Positions 15,022 to 23,366 of a stretch of 43,553 nucleotides of DNA are shown here, in pieces. A program made the position numbers and the translations under genes. The notes under the pieces were generated by a model. It made no database searches, was not told the DNA's origin, and was given only the letters and a program-made list of their open reading frames with translations. Source of the stretch: CAYUVH01 sp964448135 (GTDB taxonomy: Bacteria; Verrucomicrobiota; Verrucomicrobiia; Limisphaerales; UBA8199); the NCBI GenBank assembly GCA_964448135.1, contig CAYUVH010000066.1:1-43553 (forward strand), given 5' to 3'. Numbering within the stretch: the stretch's first letter is position 1; every line of letters begins with the position of its first letter.

Positions 15022-16722
15022 CTACCGGCTCTCCGCGTATTCATTCATATCCACCACGTAGCTCCACCAGTTGTTGAGCTTTCCGTTGTTGATGGAATTC
15101 GCCGGGTCCACGTAGCGGCCCGGAGCCTTCGGGAAGCGCGTGAACCACCAGCGGAGAAAGTTCCCCTGGTAATCCGGGCCGCCCCACGTCGCGGCGCTCA
15201 CGCTGGCGGGTGAACCGGAGAAATTCGGAAATGTCAGCCATTCGTCGGCTTCCGAGTTCACGGGGGTGAACACGCTGTATTCGTAATCGTTGCTGGCGTT
15301 CGGCGGGAAGTGGACATTGCCGCAACCGGCGACGCTCACGCCCTGAGCCGGTCCGACGCGGGTGAAGCGATCCCACAAATGATTGACCTGCGCAGTGCCG
15401 CTCCAGCTTCCGTAAACATGCTCGAGGATGGATTCGCAGCGGTGTCCAAAGGAATGGAGCGCCTCGGCCACGCCGCGTTCCGGGTTCAGGCACATGACGA
15501 CGTAGAGCGGTGAGGTCCGGACGAGTTCCGGCGCGTTGCACCAATAGGCGGTCGAACCCACCATGCGCGATTCGAAGAAACCAAGATACGGTCCGGCCCA
15601 CCAAATGATCTCGTCCACTTCGCCGGCGGCCGCGATCTGATGCGCCGTGCGGTTGCCGAGGGCGGTGAGCGGGAGATCGAGGATGGGCTCGTAATCCGCG
15701 CTGTCGGGATCGTGCCAGGGATAGGTCTCGGAATCGGCCCAGCATTGGAGATACGTCGTGTCCGTGTACTGAAAGCCGTCGTGCTTTTGCGGCCACAGGT
15801 CGAGGTCCACCCAGGCGGCCACCTGCCAGTTGACATAGCCGCCGCTCGCCGCGGTGAGCGCGGCGAAGTAATTCGTCGTGAGCGCGTGCGGATCATTCCA
15901 CCCCAGATATTCATGGAGGCGCTGGTTGCCGTGCGCTTCCAGGATTGGATCAATATTGAGCACGAGAACGCGCCGGGTGAGGTTGGGGCGTTCTTCCGGC
16001 AGTGCCTTGCGCACGCGGAAGAAGCGGCGGTTCCCGGGCGGTGTGGGGGATTGAAATTCCGTGGAAACATCCGCGGCCTTTTGAAAGCCGGCGTTGGTCC
16101 AGTGCGAAAAGTCGGGGGATGATTCGACCGCATACCACTGGCCGGGCGAACTGTTCCAGGTCAGCCGCGCCACCGCATTGGTCTTGCGCAGGCTGGTGAC
16201 TGCGAATGGCCGGTCGAGCAAAAAGAGCTGCCATTCGTTGAGATGGACGTAGTCGTCCCGGGTCAAGCGGTTGAGTTTGAGCCGCACCGCCCGGCACGAG
16301 CGGGGGGTGCCAAACGTCCGGTCCTGCCAGGTATTCTGCGCCGCCGTAGTCCAGTCGAGGGCGACCTGGAAGGTGCCGCTCATGCTGTCCAGGTCCGCGA
16401 CCGAATCAGCGGTTTCCACGCGCCATGAATTTTCATCTCCCAGAAACCATACCCGGGAACGGGCGAGTTGTTTGGGGGTCGCAAAACTCAGGGTCACGAC
16501 CATCGGGTTTACCGCCGCCGTGCGCGCGAGCGTATCGGTATCGCCGTCAAAAATGTTTTCGCTGCGCCCGATGTCGAGCGGGGAATTCGTGACCGTCGCC
16601 TGGCCGTGGTTAAGCGCCCAGGCGACATCCAATTGATCGGTCTGGGAGTGGAGCGTGGCCGGGAAGCCGAGCAAGCCCGCCAGGAGGGCGAGCAACGCGA
16701 AGGACGTTCTGTTTGTATTCAT
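15022..16722 (-). CDS. Secreted protein with discoidin-like (F5/8 type C) N-terminal region
   Basis: 566 aa. A signal peptide (MNTNRTSFALLALLAGLLGF..., cleavage near LHS-Q) is followed by a galactose-binding/discoidin-like region (~30-170: IFDGDTDTLARTAAVNP, VETADS, CRAVRLKLNRL). Next is a short module of the kind that computes contrast values in Verrucomicrobiota secreted proteins (AVARLTWNSSPGQWYAVESS...NRRFFRVRK, ~175-240). The C-terminal ~320 residues are not recognised. They contain ALHSFGHRCESIL, which could hold metal-binding histidines, and many Trp/Tyr, suggesting a carbohydrate- or peptide-active enzyme (weak). The gene is convergent with the kinase gene; the 214-bp gap shows nothing clear. 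Confidence 0.75.
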   Translation of the reverse strand: MNTNRTSFALLALLAGLLGFPATLHSQTDQLDVAWALNHGQATVTNSPLDIGRSENIFDGDTDTLARTAAVNPMVVTLSFATPKQLARSRVWFLGDENSWRVETADSVADLDSMSGTFQVALDWTTAAQNTWQDRTFGTPRSCRAVRLKLNRLTRDDYVHLNEWQLFLLDRPFAVTSLRKTNAVARLTWNSSPGQWYAVESSPDFSHWTNAGFQKAADVSTEFQSPTPPGNRRFFRVRKALPEERPNLTRRVLVLNIDPILEAHGNQRLHEYLGWNDPHALTTNYFAALTAASGGYVNWQVAAWVDLDLWPQKHDGFQYTDTTYLQCWADSETYPWHDPDSADYEPILDLPLTALGNRTAHQIAAAGEVDEIIWWAGPYLGFFESRMVGSTAYWCNAPELVRTSPLYVVMCLNPERGVAEALHSFGHRCESILEHVYGSWSGTAQVNHLWDRFTRVGPAQGVSVAGCGNVHFPPNASNDYEYSVFTPVNSEADEWLTFPNFSGSPASVSAATWGGPDYQGNFLRWWFTRFPKAPGRYVDPANSINNGKLNNWWSYVVDMNEYAESR

Positions 16723-17003
16723 GAGCGGTTCGTTGGGGACGGTTTCTTGTTTTAGCCATCAGCCGGGACGATTCCGTTGATTGGCACTTTGTCTTCACGG
16801 GATAAAACGGGACCAGGCTGGAAAGGTAACAATCAATTTCCCGCTCGCGGAATGCCTCGCGCCGCCTGCGTCTGGTTGCTCCGTGGCGAAAGGGATGCTC
16901 TGCCGGCGCCGGGCCCAAAGTTCCGGTTACCGTTTAAGGAATCCTCCGTTGACTCCGGTGTGGCTGTTATAGCCCCAAAAAAACAAACGAACCACCCATC
17001 CCT

Positions 17004-18425
17004 ATGCCAAGCATCATTTTCTCCAGATTTCTGAAACAAATTCCCGCCCGGCGTCTCTTGGTGACCTGGCTCGCGCTTTCAGCGGCTTCCGCCATGGCCG
17101 AGCCACCTCCGGCCATCTATAATTTCAGCACCTCCGCGACCCCCTACAACCCCCTGGGCACCAACCTGGATGGAGCTTTTCCGCAAACGGGCCTGGTTGA
17201 GTCCGGCGGCTTTCTCTATGGCGTTGCCTCGGGCGGCGGGCGGTCCGGGTTTGGAACCGTCTTCAAGGTGGCGACCAACGGCACCAACTTCGCCACCCTG
17301 AAGAGTTTCTCGCTTTCGGATGGCGCTTTTCCGGTCACCAAACTGGCATTGGCCGGGACGACATTGTACGGAGCCACTCCCGGCGTCGGCGGCACGGATG
17401 GCGGCACCATCTTCAAAATCAATACCGACGGAACCCAATTTTCCACCCTGCACCCGCTCACTAGCAGCGTCGACGGAAAAAATGTGATCGCGCTCGCGGT
17501 AGCCGGCGGCGCCCTTTTCGGCGTCACCGCGAGTGGAAACCAATATGGCACCCTGTTCAAAATGAACACCAGCGGCACGCCGTTCTCGGTGGTCAGGGCT
17601 TTTCTGGGCCGCAACGCTTCCCCGCCCGACGGAGATACTCCCCTGCTCCTCAAACTTTTCGGCAGTCAATTATTTGGGGCCACCTCCAAGGGCGGGACCA
17701 ACGGCGATGGCACCATTTTCCGGGTCGAAACCAACGGCACCGGTTACGTCGTGCTGAAGTCATTCTACGGGCCCGTCGATGGCAGCACACCCTCGGCGCT
17801 GGTTGCATCAGGCAACACGCTTTTCGGGCTGACCAGCAGCGGCGGCAGCCAGGGATACGGAACGGCCTTTCGCATGAATTCGGACGGGACAGGTTTTGCG
17901 GTGATCACCAATCTTCCCCCTGGCGCCAATCCGTTTTCGACACCGCAGGAGCTGGCGCTGCTCAACGGCACGATTTACGGAGCGACCGCCCGCGGCTCAA
18001 AAAACGTAGGTGGTCTATTCAAATTGAATACCGACGGCACGGGCCTGGCGGAGATGGCCTCCTTCACCAATGTGCCCAGTGGAGACATGCCTTTGGGCGG
18101 GGTGATTCTGGCGGGCAATGCCCTCTACGGCACTACTTACACCGGCGGAACGTATGCCAACGGGTGCGTTTACCGGTTCGCGCTGACGGCCACCAACTCC
18201 GCGCCGGCGCCGGTGTCCATTCAGGCCCCCTGGATTTCCGGCGGCAGGTTCGTAATCCGCTTCCAGACGGCCGGCAACCTCAATTATAGCGTCGAGCAAA
18301 TCAGCAATGTTTCCGGATCGAATTGGACCAGCATCACCAACTTCACCGGCAATGGCGCGGTATTCCAGATGTCCGTGGCCATGTCCAATAAACCCTCGAT
18401 GTTCTTCCGGGTGCGGCGCATGTAA
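17004..18425 (+). CDS. Secreted GloVer-repeat protein
   Basis: 473 aa with a signal peptide ending near AMA-E. About eight repeats of ~45 residues follow, each with the signature LYG(V/A/T)T..GG..G.GTVFK(V/I)NTDGT..., which is the tandem 'GloVer' repeat (TIGR03803) named for Gloeobacter and Verrucomicrobia and thought to form a beta-propeller. The C-terminal ~80 residues (ISGGRFVIRFQTAGNLNYSVEQ...FFRVRRM) are a small beta-sandwich common at the ends of such exported proteins. Function is unknown; extracellular display or binding is inferred. The 281 bp upstream hold no gene and no clear promoter. Confidence 0.85.
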   Translation: MPSIIFSRFLKQIPARRLLVTWLALSAASAMAEPPPAIYNFSTSATPYNPLGTNLDGAFPQTGLVESGGFLYGVASGGGRSGFGTVFKVATNGTNFATLKSFSLSDGAFPVTKLALAGTTLYGATPGVGGTDGGTIFKINTDGTQFSTLHPLTSSVDGKNVIALAVAGGALFGVTASGNQYGTLFKMNTSGTPFSVVRAFLGRNASPPDGDTPLLLKLFGSQLFGATSKGGTNGDGTIFRVETNGTGYVVLKSFYGPVDGSTPSALVASGNTLFGLTSSGGSQGYGTAFRMNSDGTGFAVITNLPPGANPFSTPQELALLNGTIYGATARGSKNVGGLFKLNTDGTGLAEMASFTNVPSGDMPLGGVILAGNALYGTTYTGGTYANGCVYRFALTATNSAPAPVSIQAPWISGGRFVIRFQTAGNLNYSVEQISNVSGSNWTSITNFTGNGAVFQMSVAMSNKPSMFFRVRRM

Positions 18426-18620
18426 CCCCAACGCAAATTACCCGGTTACCTTTTGCCCAGCTTCCCGTTGTATCCCTCAGAGCGAAACGTCACTTGAGAA
18501 TGAACGCGGCAAAAACAACAACTGAGAGCAAAGGGAATCCCGATCTCCCGGGCCTCGTTCAAATCCGAAGCGCGGACTTTCGCCCGAATGAACAACCATA
18601 ACCAATAACCAGACTCAAAA

Positions 18621-19007
18621 ATGAAAACCAACATGATCCAAAAACTGGCCCTCCTGATCGCCGCCACGGCGCTCCTGTTTCCTTCCCCCGGTATCAAAGC
18701 CGCCGAGACGATGATGCACGCGGCGGCCGCGGCGAATCACACCCTGGTCCTGACCGTGACCGACTTCGATACGGGCCGGCCGATCAGGGGAGCGCGCGTC
18801 ACCGGATATTGGGACGACGGTCACAAACACACCGGCCCGATCCCGTCCGCCGTGACGGGCAGTGACGGCGTTGCCCGCATCACCTACGCGGCGGCCACAT
18901 ATTGGAGGATTACGGTAACCATGACCGGCTACAAGACGATCGAGACCACCCGCGTCGCCACGGAACCGAATCGCCCGGACAATCTCTCGCTCCGGATGCA
19001 TCGCTAA
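18621..19007 (+). CDS. Small secreted protein with carboxypeptidase-regulatory-like Ig fold
   Basis: 128 aa. A Sec signal peptide (MKTNMIQKLALLIAATALLF..., cleavage near IKA-A) is followed by a single beta-sandwich: LVLTVTDFDTGRPIRGARVTGY, SDGVARITYAA, WRITVTMTGYKTIET. This pattern (V.D..TG.PI.GA.V...T...G.a) is that of CarboxypepD_reg/DUF4198-like domains, which serve as binding or structural modules. Not linked by operon to the GloVer gene, which ends 195 bp upstream. Confidence 0.7.
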   Translation: MKTNMIQKLALLIAATALLFPSPGIKAAETMMHAAAAANHTLVLTVTDFDTGRPIRGARVTGYWDDGHKHTGPIPSAVTGSDGVARITYAAATYWRITVTMTGYKTIETTRVATEPNRPDNLSLRMHR

Positions 19008-19094
19008 GCGGGCAACGGACGGGGTCGGGTTTCCAGTTGTCGGAGGAGGCGCTGGCGTGACGGAAGGGTCCCACACGCCAGCGCTCTCCTGTTT

Positions 19095-19180
19095 CCAGCG
19101 CCGTCGGGCGCGGCATTTTTGTAGCCAACAGAGACCACCCCAGGCGAGCCGAGCCCCCTTCAGGGGCGGAATCTGCCGCC
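19095..19180. repeat. Dispersed repeat A, copy 3
   Basis: The core at 19095-19126 (CCAGCGCCGTCGGGCGCGGC then ATTTTTGTAGCC) and the second block TTCAGGGGCGGAATCTGCCG at 19159-19178 match copies 1 and 2. It lies between the small secreted protein and the stop codon of the MazF-like gene, 18 bp from that stop. Confidence 0.8.
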
Positions 19181-19197
19181 CTGCTTGGAACCGAAAC

Positions 19198-19519
19198 TCA
19201 GGGCAAAGCGAGCCAGGCTTTGATGGCTGTTTCGACGGCGCGTATGGTGGTGGCGTCCGCCACACCAAGGTTCCGTACTAACTTTACGGCCGGGATGCTG
19301 CCGAGACCTTGAGCGTCAAAGACACCCTGGTCGAAACCTCTCGCCTGATGCGGCACTTCGAAACGGGTGCCTCGTTGGGAGGTCGTTCGTGGGACGTAGG
19401 TGACCACTGCCCGCTCGTGGTCGGGAAAGTCCACGCTCACGATGAGCACCGGCCGGGCTTTTTGGACCATTCCCAAATCCACCAACCAGATGTCGCCCCC
19501 AGAGGGCGCGCACGCCCAT
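19198..19519 (-). pseudogene. MazF/PemK-type toxin gene, apparently frameshifted at its 5' end
   Basis: The frame from TTG 19485 to the stop at 19198 encodes a MazF/PemK-like fold: VDLGMVQKARPVLIVSVD, then VVTYVPRTTSQRGTRFEV, and QGLGSIPAVKLVRNLG near the end. These toxins are usually mRNA-cleaving ribonucleases. The usual GDIW(L)VDLG start is present in this frame but has no ATG before a stop codon. An excellent ribosome-binding site and start (AGGAGGGGGTAATG, ATG at 19519) lie in the adjacent frame. Removing one G from the GGGGG run at 19496-19500 would join them as MGVRALWGDIWLVDLG. So this is a decayed gene, an assembly error or, less likely, programmed frameshifting. No antitoxin gene is adjacent. 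Confidence 0.7.
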
Positions 19520-19572
19520 TACCCCCTCCTTTTTCCACAAGGGTGCCCAAACCCGTGATGCTTGTTCCCCGT

Positions 19573-19848
19573 TCAGGTCAGGCACCAGGCGGCGAATAGA
19601 AAAAATACCGGCAGGAGCATGATCATCCATCCGGCGACGCAGACCATCAAGCCGGCCGAGGGGCTGATGAAGGCGCCGCGCGGCGTGGGGCCGGTGTAAC
19701 CGCGCATCGCATCAGCAAACCAGATGCACGCCAGCGGGAGGAGGCAGAAAATGGCCATCTGGAACGCAGAAGCCCCGCCGCCGAGGGAAGCGGCCACCGC
19801 TATATAGATGGCAGCGACCAAAGCGGACATTTTTCGGTTCCAAGTCAT
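19573..19848 (-). CDS. Small membrane protein, hypothetical
   Basis: 91 aa with three hydrophobic segments: MSALVAAIYIAVAASLGGG, FQMAIFCLLPLACIWFADAM and LMVCVAGWMIMLLPVFFLFA. I do not recognise the family. It is upstream of the MazF-like gene on the same strand (54 bp between stop and that gene's putative ATG) but does not look like an antitoxin. The start at 19848 (ATGACTTGGAACC) fits, with a divergent gap to its right. Confidence 0.6.
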   Translation of the reverse strand: MTWNRKMSALVAAIYIAVAASLGGGASAFQMAIFCLLPLACIWFADAMRGYTGPTPRGAFISPSAGLMVCVAGWMIMLLPVFFLFAAWCLT

Positions 19849-20209
19849 GAAGATTGAATCACGATAACGTTAACGGATTCGTAAGATTGGTCAAGATGTT
19901 AAAAAGGCCGGCTTGGAGACTTGTAACCGATGCGGCCATTTTGTAACCGACGTGTAACCGCAAATGTAACCGATAAAACATGCATTTTGATCAATGTTTA
20001 TGCGGTTTGTAACCGTGTAACCGATAGATGAGGGGGGTATACCCCTCCCCCTCCTAATCCTACTCTTAATCTTAATCCTAATCCCTCCCCACCCGCCCCG
20101 ACTCCCCGTCCATTTCCCTAAATAAACCATTGGCATTCCACCGCCATTTTGTTATAAATCCCGTTCGCTCCTGAGGCAGGAGCCCGTAAAAAAACAACAA
20201 TTTCCAGTT
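19849..20209. repeat. Intergenic region with six TGTAACCG repeats, a palindrome and a TTAATC-type tract
   Basis: No gene is seen. TGTAACCG(A) occurs at 19922, 19942, 19953, 19965, 20008 and 20016, all in one direction. The last two are head to tail with an 8-bp period. CAATGTTTATGCG (19992-20004) lies between the groups. A 12-bp palindrome GGGGTATACCCC is at 20034-20045, followed by a pyrimidine-rich tract of CCTAATC/TTAATC units at about 20055-20090. A small hairpin, CTCCTGAGGCAGGAG (20169-20183), precedes the small basic protein gene and may be part of its leader. Confidence 0.75.
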
Positions 20210-20365
20210 ATGTCACAGCATCGTAGTCTTCGTGCCGCCGCCACTTTGGGCGGGAAACGCAATGTGCTCAAGCGGTTTGAGCGCGTGGAAATACTCAAGA
20301 AACGCGGTCAGTGGAAGGAAGGCGACCGCATCACCGGCCTGCGCAAGACCAAGGGCGAAGCCTAA
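20210..20365 (+). CDS. Chlam/Verruc/Plancto-type small basic protein
   Basis: 51 aa, too short for many gene finders. It starts MSQHRSLRAA, then GGKRNVLKRFERVEIL, KKRGQWKEGDRITGL and ends PK-like LRKTKGEA. This matches the 'small basic protein' family (TIGR04137) restricted to Chlamydiota, Verrucomicrobiota and Planctomycetota: a conserved MSQH start, VLKRFER core and WKEGD motif. Function is unknown; its conservation suggests a core cellular role, possibly nucleic-acid or ribosome binding because of its charge (inference). It lies 72 bp before the pseudouridine synthase gene. Confidence 0.88.
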   Translation: MSQHRSLRAAATLGGKRNVLKRFERVEILKKRGQWKEGDRITGLRKTKGEA

Positions 20366-20437
20366 GCCGCCCCGCGGCCGGGCGCGCCATGAGCCCGAAT
20401 GCATCCGGGATGGCCGCCGCCTGTCCCGGCTAAAATC

Positions 20438-21142
20438 ATGGTGCGGTTGCAAAAATTTTTGTCTGAAGCCGGCGTGGCGTCCCGCCGCGCCGCCGAGCAG
20501 ATCATCATCTCGGGCCGGGTCTCGGTGAACGGCGAGAAGGTTTCCGCTTTGGGGACGAAGGTGGACCCGGATCACGACCGGGTGGAAGTGGACGGCAAGC
20601 CGGCAAAGGTCCGGAAAAAGGTTTACGTCGCCCTGCACAAGCCCCCGGGACTGGTTTGCTCCAAGCTGGATGAGCTGGGCCGGCGGACGATTTACGAGTT
20701 GCTCCCGAAGGAATGGGGACATCTTCACTCGGTCGGCCGTTTGGATTACAATAGCGAGGGCCTGATCTTCCTGACGAACGACGGCGGGTTCAGCCTGCGG
20801 CTGACGCATCCGCGCTACGGGGTGCGCAAGAAGTACATCGCCACCATCGAAGGGAAGATCGAGTCACCGGTCGTGGAGCGGCTGAAGCAGGGGATCCATG
20901 ACAACGGCGAGATGTTGCGGGCGGAGAAGGCGCGGCTGACTTCGGCGAGCCGTTCGCATAGTGTGGTGGAGCTGGAACTGGCCGAAGGGAAGAACCGCGA
21001 AGTGCGCCGGATGTTCGAGGTGCAGAACCGGATCGTGACCCGGTTGCAGCGCGTGCAGATAGGCAAAATCAAGCTCGGTGAATTGCGCCCGGGCAAATGG
21101 CGGACATTGACAGAACCTGAGATTAAATCTCTACTTACCTGA
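20438..21142 (+). CDS. rRNA pseudouridine synthase, RsuA/RluB family
   Basis: 234 aa from the ATG at 20438, because the S4 domain begins at once (VRLQKFLSEAGVASRRAAEQ). Residues 1-60 are the S4 RNA-binding domain. The catalytic domain has GRLDYNSEGLIFLTND with D103 as the catalytic aspartate, KKYIATIEG, and the C-terminal EGKNREVRRMFE motif. Length and motifs fit RluB (23S rRNA near position 2605) rather better than RsuA, but the target is not certain. The next gene begins 4 bp after the stop, so they are probably co-transcribed. Confidence 0.9.
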   Translation: MVRLQKFLSEAGVASRRAAEQIIISGRVSVNGEKVSALGTKVDPDHDRVEVDGKPAKVRKKVYVALHKPPGLVCSKLDELGRRTIYELLPKEWGHLHSVGRLDYNSEGLIFLTNDGGFSLRLTHPRYGVRKKYIATIEGKIESPVVERLKQGIHDNGEMLRAEKARLTSASRSHSVVELELAEGKNREVRRMFEVQNRIVTRLQRVQIGKIKLGELRPGKWRTLTEPEIKSLLT

Positions 21143-21145
21143 GTT

Positions 21146-22450
21146 ATGAAACTGAATCCCTGGATGATTTTGGGAGTGATGCTCTCCACCAGCCTGCTGG
21201 CCCAGCAGACTGCCCCGCCGGCGCCGGCCACGCCGCCGCCCGCCGCACCCGTGACCGCGGTCCCCGCGACGCCGCCGCCCGCGCCCGCCAGCACGAACGC
21301 GCCGGCCGCGAAGTCCGCGAAGAAAAAGTCGGCGCAGAAAAAAGCGCCGAGCAAGAAGGCGCCGTCGAAGACTCCGTCCAAGACGCCCACGCCGTCGAAG
21401 CCCGCGATGGCCGAATTGAAGACCACGCCGCTGCACCCTGGTTCGGCGACGGTGGTCGCGGTGAACGTCAATGTCCGCGGCCAGGCCAAGCTCAACAGCG
21501 AAGTGATTACGAAGATCAACAAGGGCCAGTCCGTGACGGTGCTCGAGGAGATTGTGAAGAATTCCGGTCCGCAGGAACCTTCGGCCTGGGCGAAGATTCT
21601 GTTGCCGCCCGATTCGAAGGTCTGGGTGAACACGCATTATGTGGATGCCACGGCGAAGACCATCATTCCGAAGAAGCTCAACGTGCGCAGCGGTCCCGGT
21701 GAAAACTACAGCGTCCTGGGCCTCATGGCACAGGGTGACGCGGTGAAGGAAATTTCGACGAAGGGCGATTGGATCCAGATCGAAGCGCCCGCTACGGCGT
21801 ATGCATTCGTCGCCGCGCAATTTTTGAAACAGGATGGAGCTGGTGATATCGCGGCAACCACGCCCACCTCCACCCTCCCTCCGCTGACAACCTCTACACC
21901 GCCTCCGCCGACTGCCACGACGCCGCCCGCCGAGCCGGCTGCGATCACGCCCCCTCCGCCGGTGGTTTCAACACCGCCGCCCGCCCCGCCGGAGCCGGCT
22001 CCGACGTCCGTCGCCGTGGCCGATTCCGCCACTGTGGGTGGCGCGCCGACCACCGCTCCGGCTTTACCGCCGCCGCCCGAGCCGCCCGCTCCCGTTGCCG
22101 CCGTGCCGCCGGCGACCACGACTGCGGATGCCACCCCGGCCCCCGTGCCCGCGGGCACTGATGAAGCGCTCACGCCGGAAAATCCGCCGGTGCCGCGCAT
22201 CGTCGAGCGGGAAGGCATCGTGCGCGGGATGACGAGCATCCAGGCGCCGTCGTTCTATTCGCTCATCAGCGCCGAGAACAAAAAGACGATTGATTATTTG
22301 CACGCGCCGTCGTCGGCGTTGGACCTGAGCCGTTACAAGGGCCTGCGCGTGGTGGTGACCGGCGAAGAAGGTTTGGACGAACGCTGGCCGAACACGCCGG
22401 TGCTCACGATCCAGAAGATCGTGGTCGTCACCGAAGGACCGGGAACCTGA
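21146..22450 (+). CDS. Exported SH3-domain protein with Lys/Ala/Pro-rich linkers
   Basis: 434 aa. A signal peptide (MKLNPWMILGVMLSTSLLAQ-Q) leads to a Pro/Ala stretch and a Lys-rich segment (~54-85). Two bacterial SH3-like domains follow: ~95-175 (VAVNVNVRGQAKLNSEVITKI...VWVNTHYV) and ~178-232 (KKLNVRSGPGENYSVLGLM...FVAAQFL). Next is a ~110-residue proline/alanine linker, then a conserved C-terminal domain (GIVRGMTSIQAPSFYSLIS...YKGLRVVVTGEEG). SH3b domains bind cell-wall peptides; the Lys/Pro segments could span the periplasm and contact peptidoglycan (inference). The stop overlaps the folD start by one base. Confidence 0.82.
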   Translation: MKLNPWMILGVMLSTSLLAQQTAPPAPATPPPAAPVTAVPATPPPAPASTNAPAAKSAKKKSAQKKAPSKKAPSKTPSKTPTPSKPAMAELKTTPLHPGSATVVAVNVNVRGQAKLNSEVITKINKGQSVTVLEEIVKNSGPQEPSAWAKILLPPDSKVWVNTHYVDATAKTIIPKKLNVRSGPGENYSVLGLMAQGDAVKEISTKGDWIQIEAPATAYAFVAAQFLKQDGAGDIAATTPTSTLPPLTTSTPPPPTATTPPAEPAAITPPPPVVSTPPPAPPEPAPTSVAVADSATVGGAPTTAPALPPPPEPPAPVAAVPPATTTADATPAPVPAGTDEALTPENPPVPRIVEREGIVRGMTSIQAPSFYSLISAENKKTIDYLHAPSSALDLSRYKGLRVVVTGEEGLDERWPNTPVLTIQKIVVVTEGPGT

Positions 22451-23337
22451 TGTCCGCGGCCAACTTGATAGATGGCCGGGGCATTGCCCGACAATTGCAG
22501 AATGAACTGGCCGGACGGCTCGCCACCCTCGCCTCCCGCGGGATACAACCGGGCCTGGCTTTCATTCGCGTCGGCGAAGATCCCGCCTCCAAAGTGTACG
22601 TGGGCCGGAAGGAAAAGGCCTGCGCCGAGCTCGGCATTTATTCCGAAACCCACGCCCTGCCGGAGAGCACCACTGAAGCGCAACTCCTCGCGCTGGTGGA
22701 CCGGCTCAACCACGAACAGCGCATCCACGGGATCCTCATACAGGCGCCACTACCGCGCCACATCGTTTCCACCACCGCTTACTCCGCTGTGTCCCCCGGC
22801 AAAGACGTGGACGGGTTCAACCCGGTCAACGTCGGCAAGTTGATGCTGGGCGAGACGTCCGGCTTCGTGCCATGCACGCCGGCCGGGGTGCAGGAGTTGC
22901 TGGCGCGGTCGGACGTGAAAATTTCGGGAGCGGAAGTGGTGATCCTCGGACGCGGCAACATTGTGGGAAAACCGCTCGCGGCGTTGCTCTGCCAGAAGGC
23001 GCCGAAAGCGAACGCGACGGTGACGCTGTGCCATTCGGGTTCGCGCGAGCTCGCGGCGCACTGTCGCCGCGCGGATATTCTGGTGGCGGCGATTGGCGCG
23101 CCGGAATTTGTGAAGGCGGACATGGTGCGGCCGGGAGCCACGGTGATTGATGTGGGTGTGAACCGGATTTCCGATCCGACCGCGAAAAGCGGCACGAAGC
23201 TCGTGGGCGACGTGGACTTTGCGGCGGTGCAGCCGATCGCCGGGCGCATCACGCCGAATCCCGGCGGAGTGGGACCGATGACGATCGCGATGTTAATGAA
23301 CAACACGGTGCGCGCCGCCGAACTGGCCGCGCGCTAA
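22450..23337 (+). CDS. folD: Methylenetetrahydrofolate dehydrogenase / cyclohydrolase FolD
   Basis: 295 aa. Catalyses NADP-dependent oxidation of 5,10-methylene-THF and hydrolysis to 10-formyl-THF in the cytoplasm. Seen: the catalytic YVGRKEKAC (Tyr and Lys), QAPLPRHI, the KDVDGFNPVN signature, the nucleotide-binding segment VILGRGNIVGKPLAALL (usually GRSxIVGxP) and the PGGVGPMTIAMLM C-terminal signature. Length is normal for the family (~285-300). It starts in a TGATG overlap with the SH3 gene, suggesting translational coupling. Confidence 0.96.
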   Translation: MSAANLIDGRGIARQLQNELAGRLATLASRGIQPGLAFIRVGEDPASKVYVGRKEKACAELGIYSETHALPESTTEAQLLALVDRLNHEQRIHGILIQAPLPRHIVSTTAYSAVSPGKDVDGFNPVNVGKLMLGETSGFVPCTPAGVQELLARSDVKISGAEVVILGRGNIVGKPLAALLCQKAPKANATVTLCHSGSRELAAHCRRADILVAAIGAPEFVKADMVRPGATVIDVGVNRISDPTAKSGTKLVGDVDFAAVQPIAGRITPNPGGVGPMTIAMLMNNTVRAAELAAR

Positions 23338-23366
23338 AACAAAACTTTTTCGAACCAGGACCAGCC

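Noticed and set aside
19849..20209. Chromosome replication origin (iteron-like array)
   Set aside because: No DnaA boxes or dnaA/dnaN genes are near, and a similar element recurs at 31245, so an origin is unlikely.
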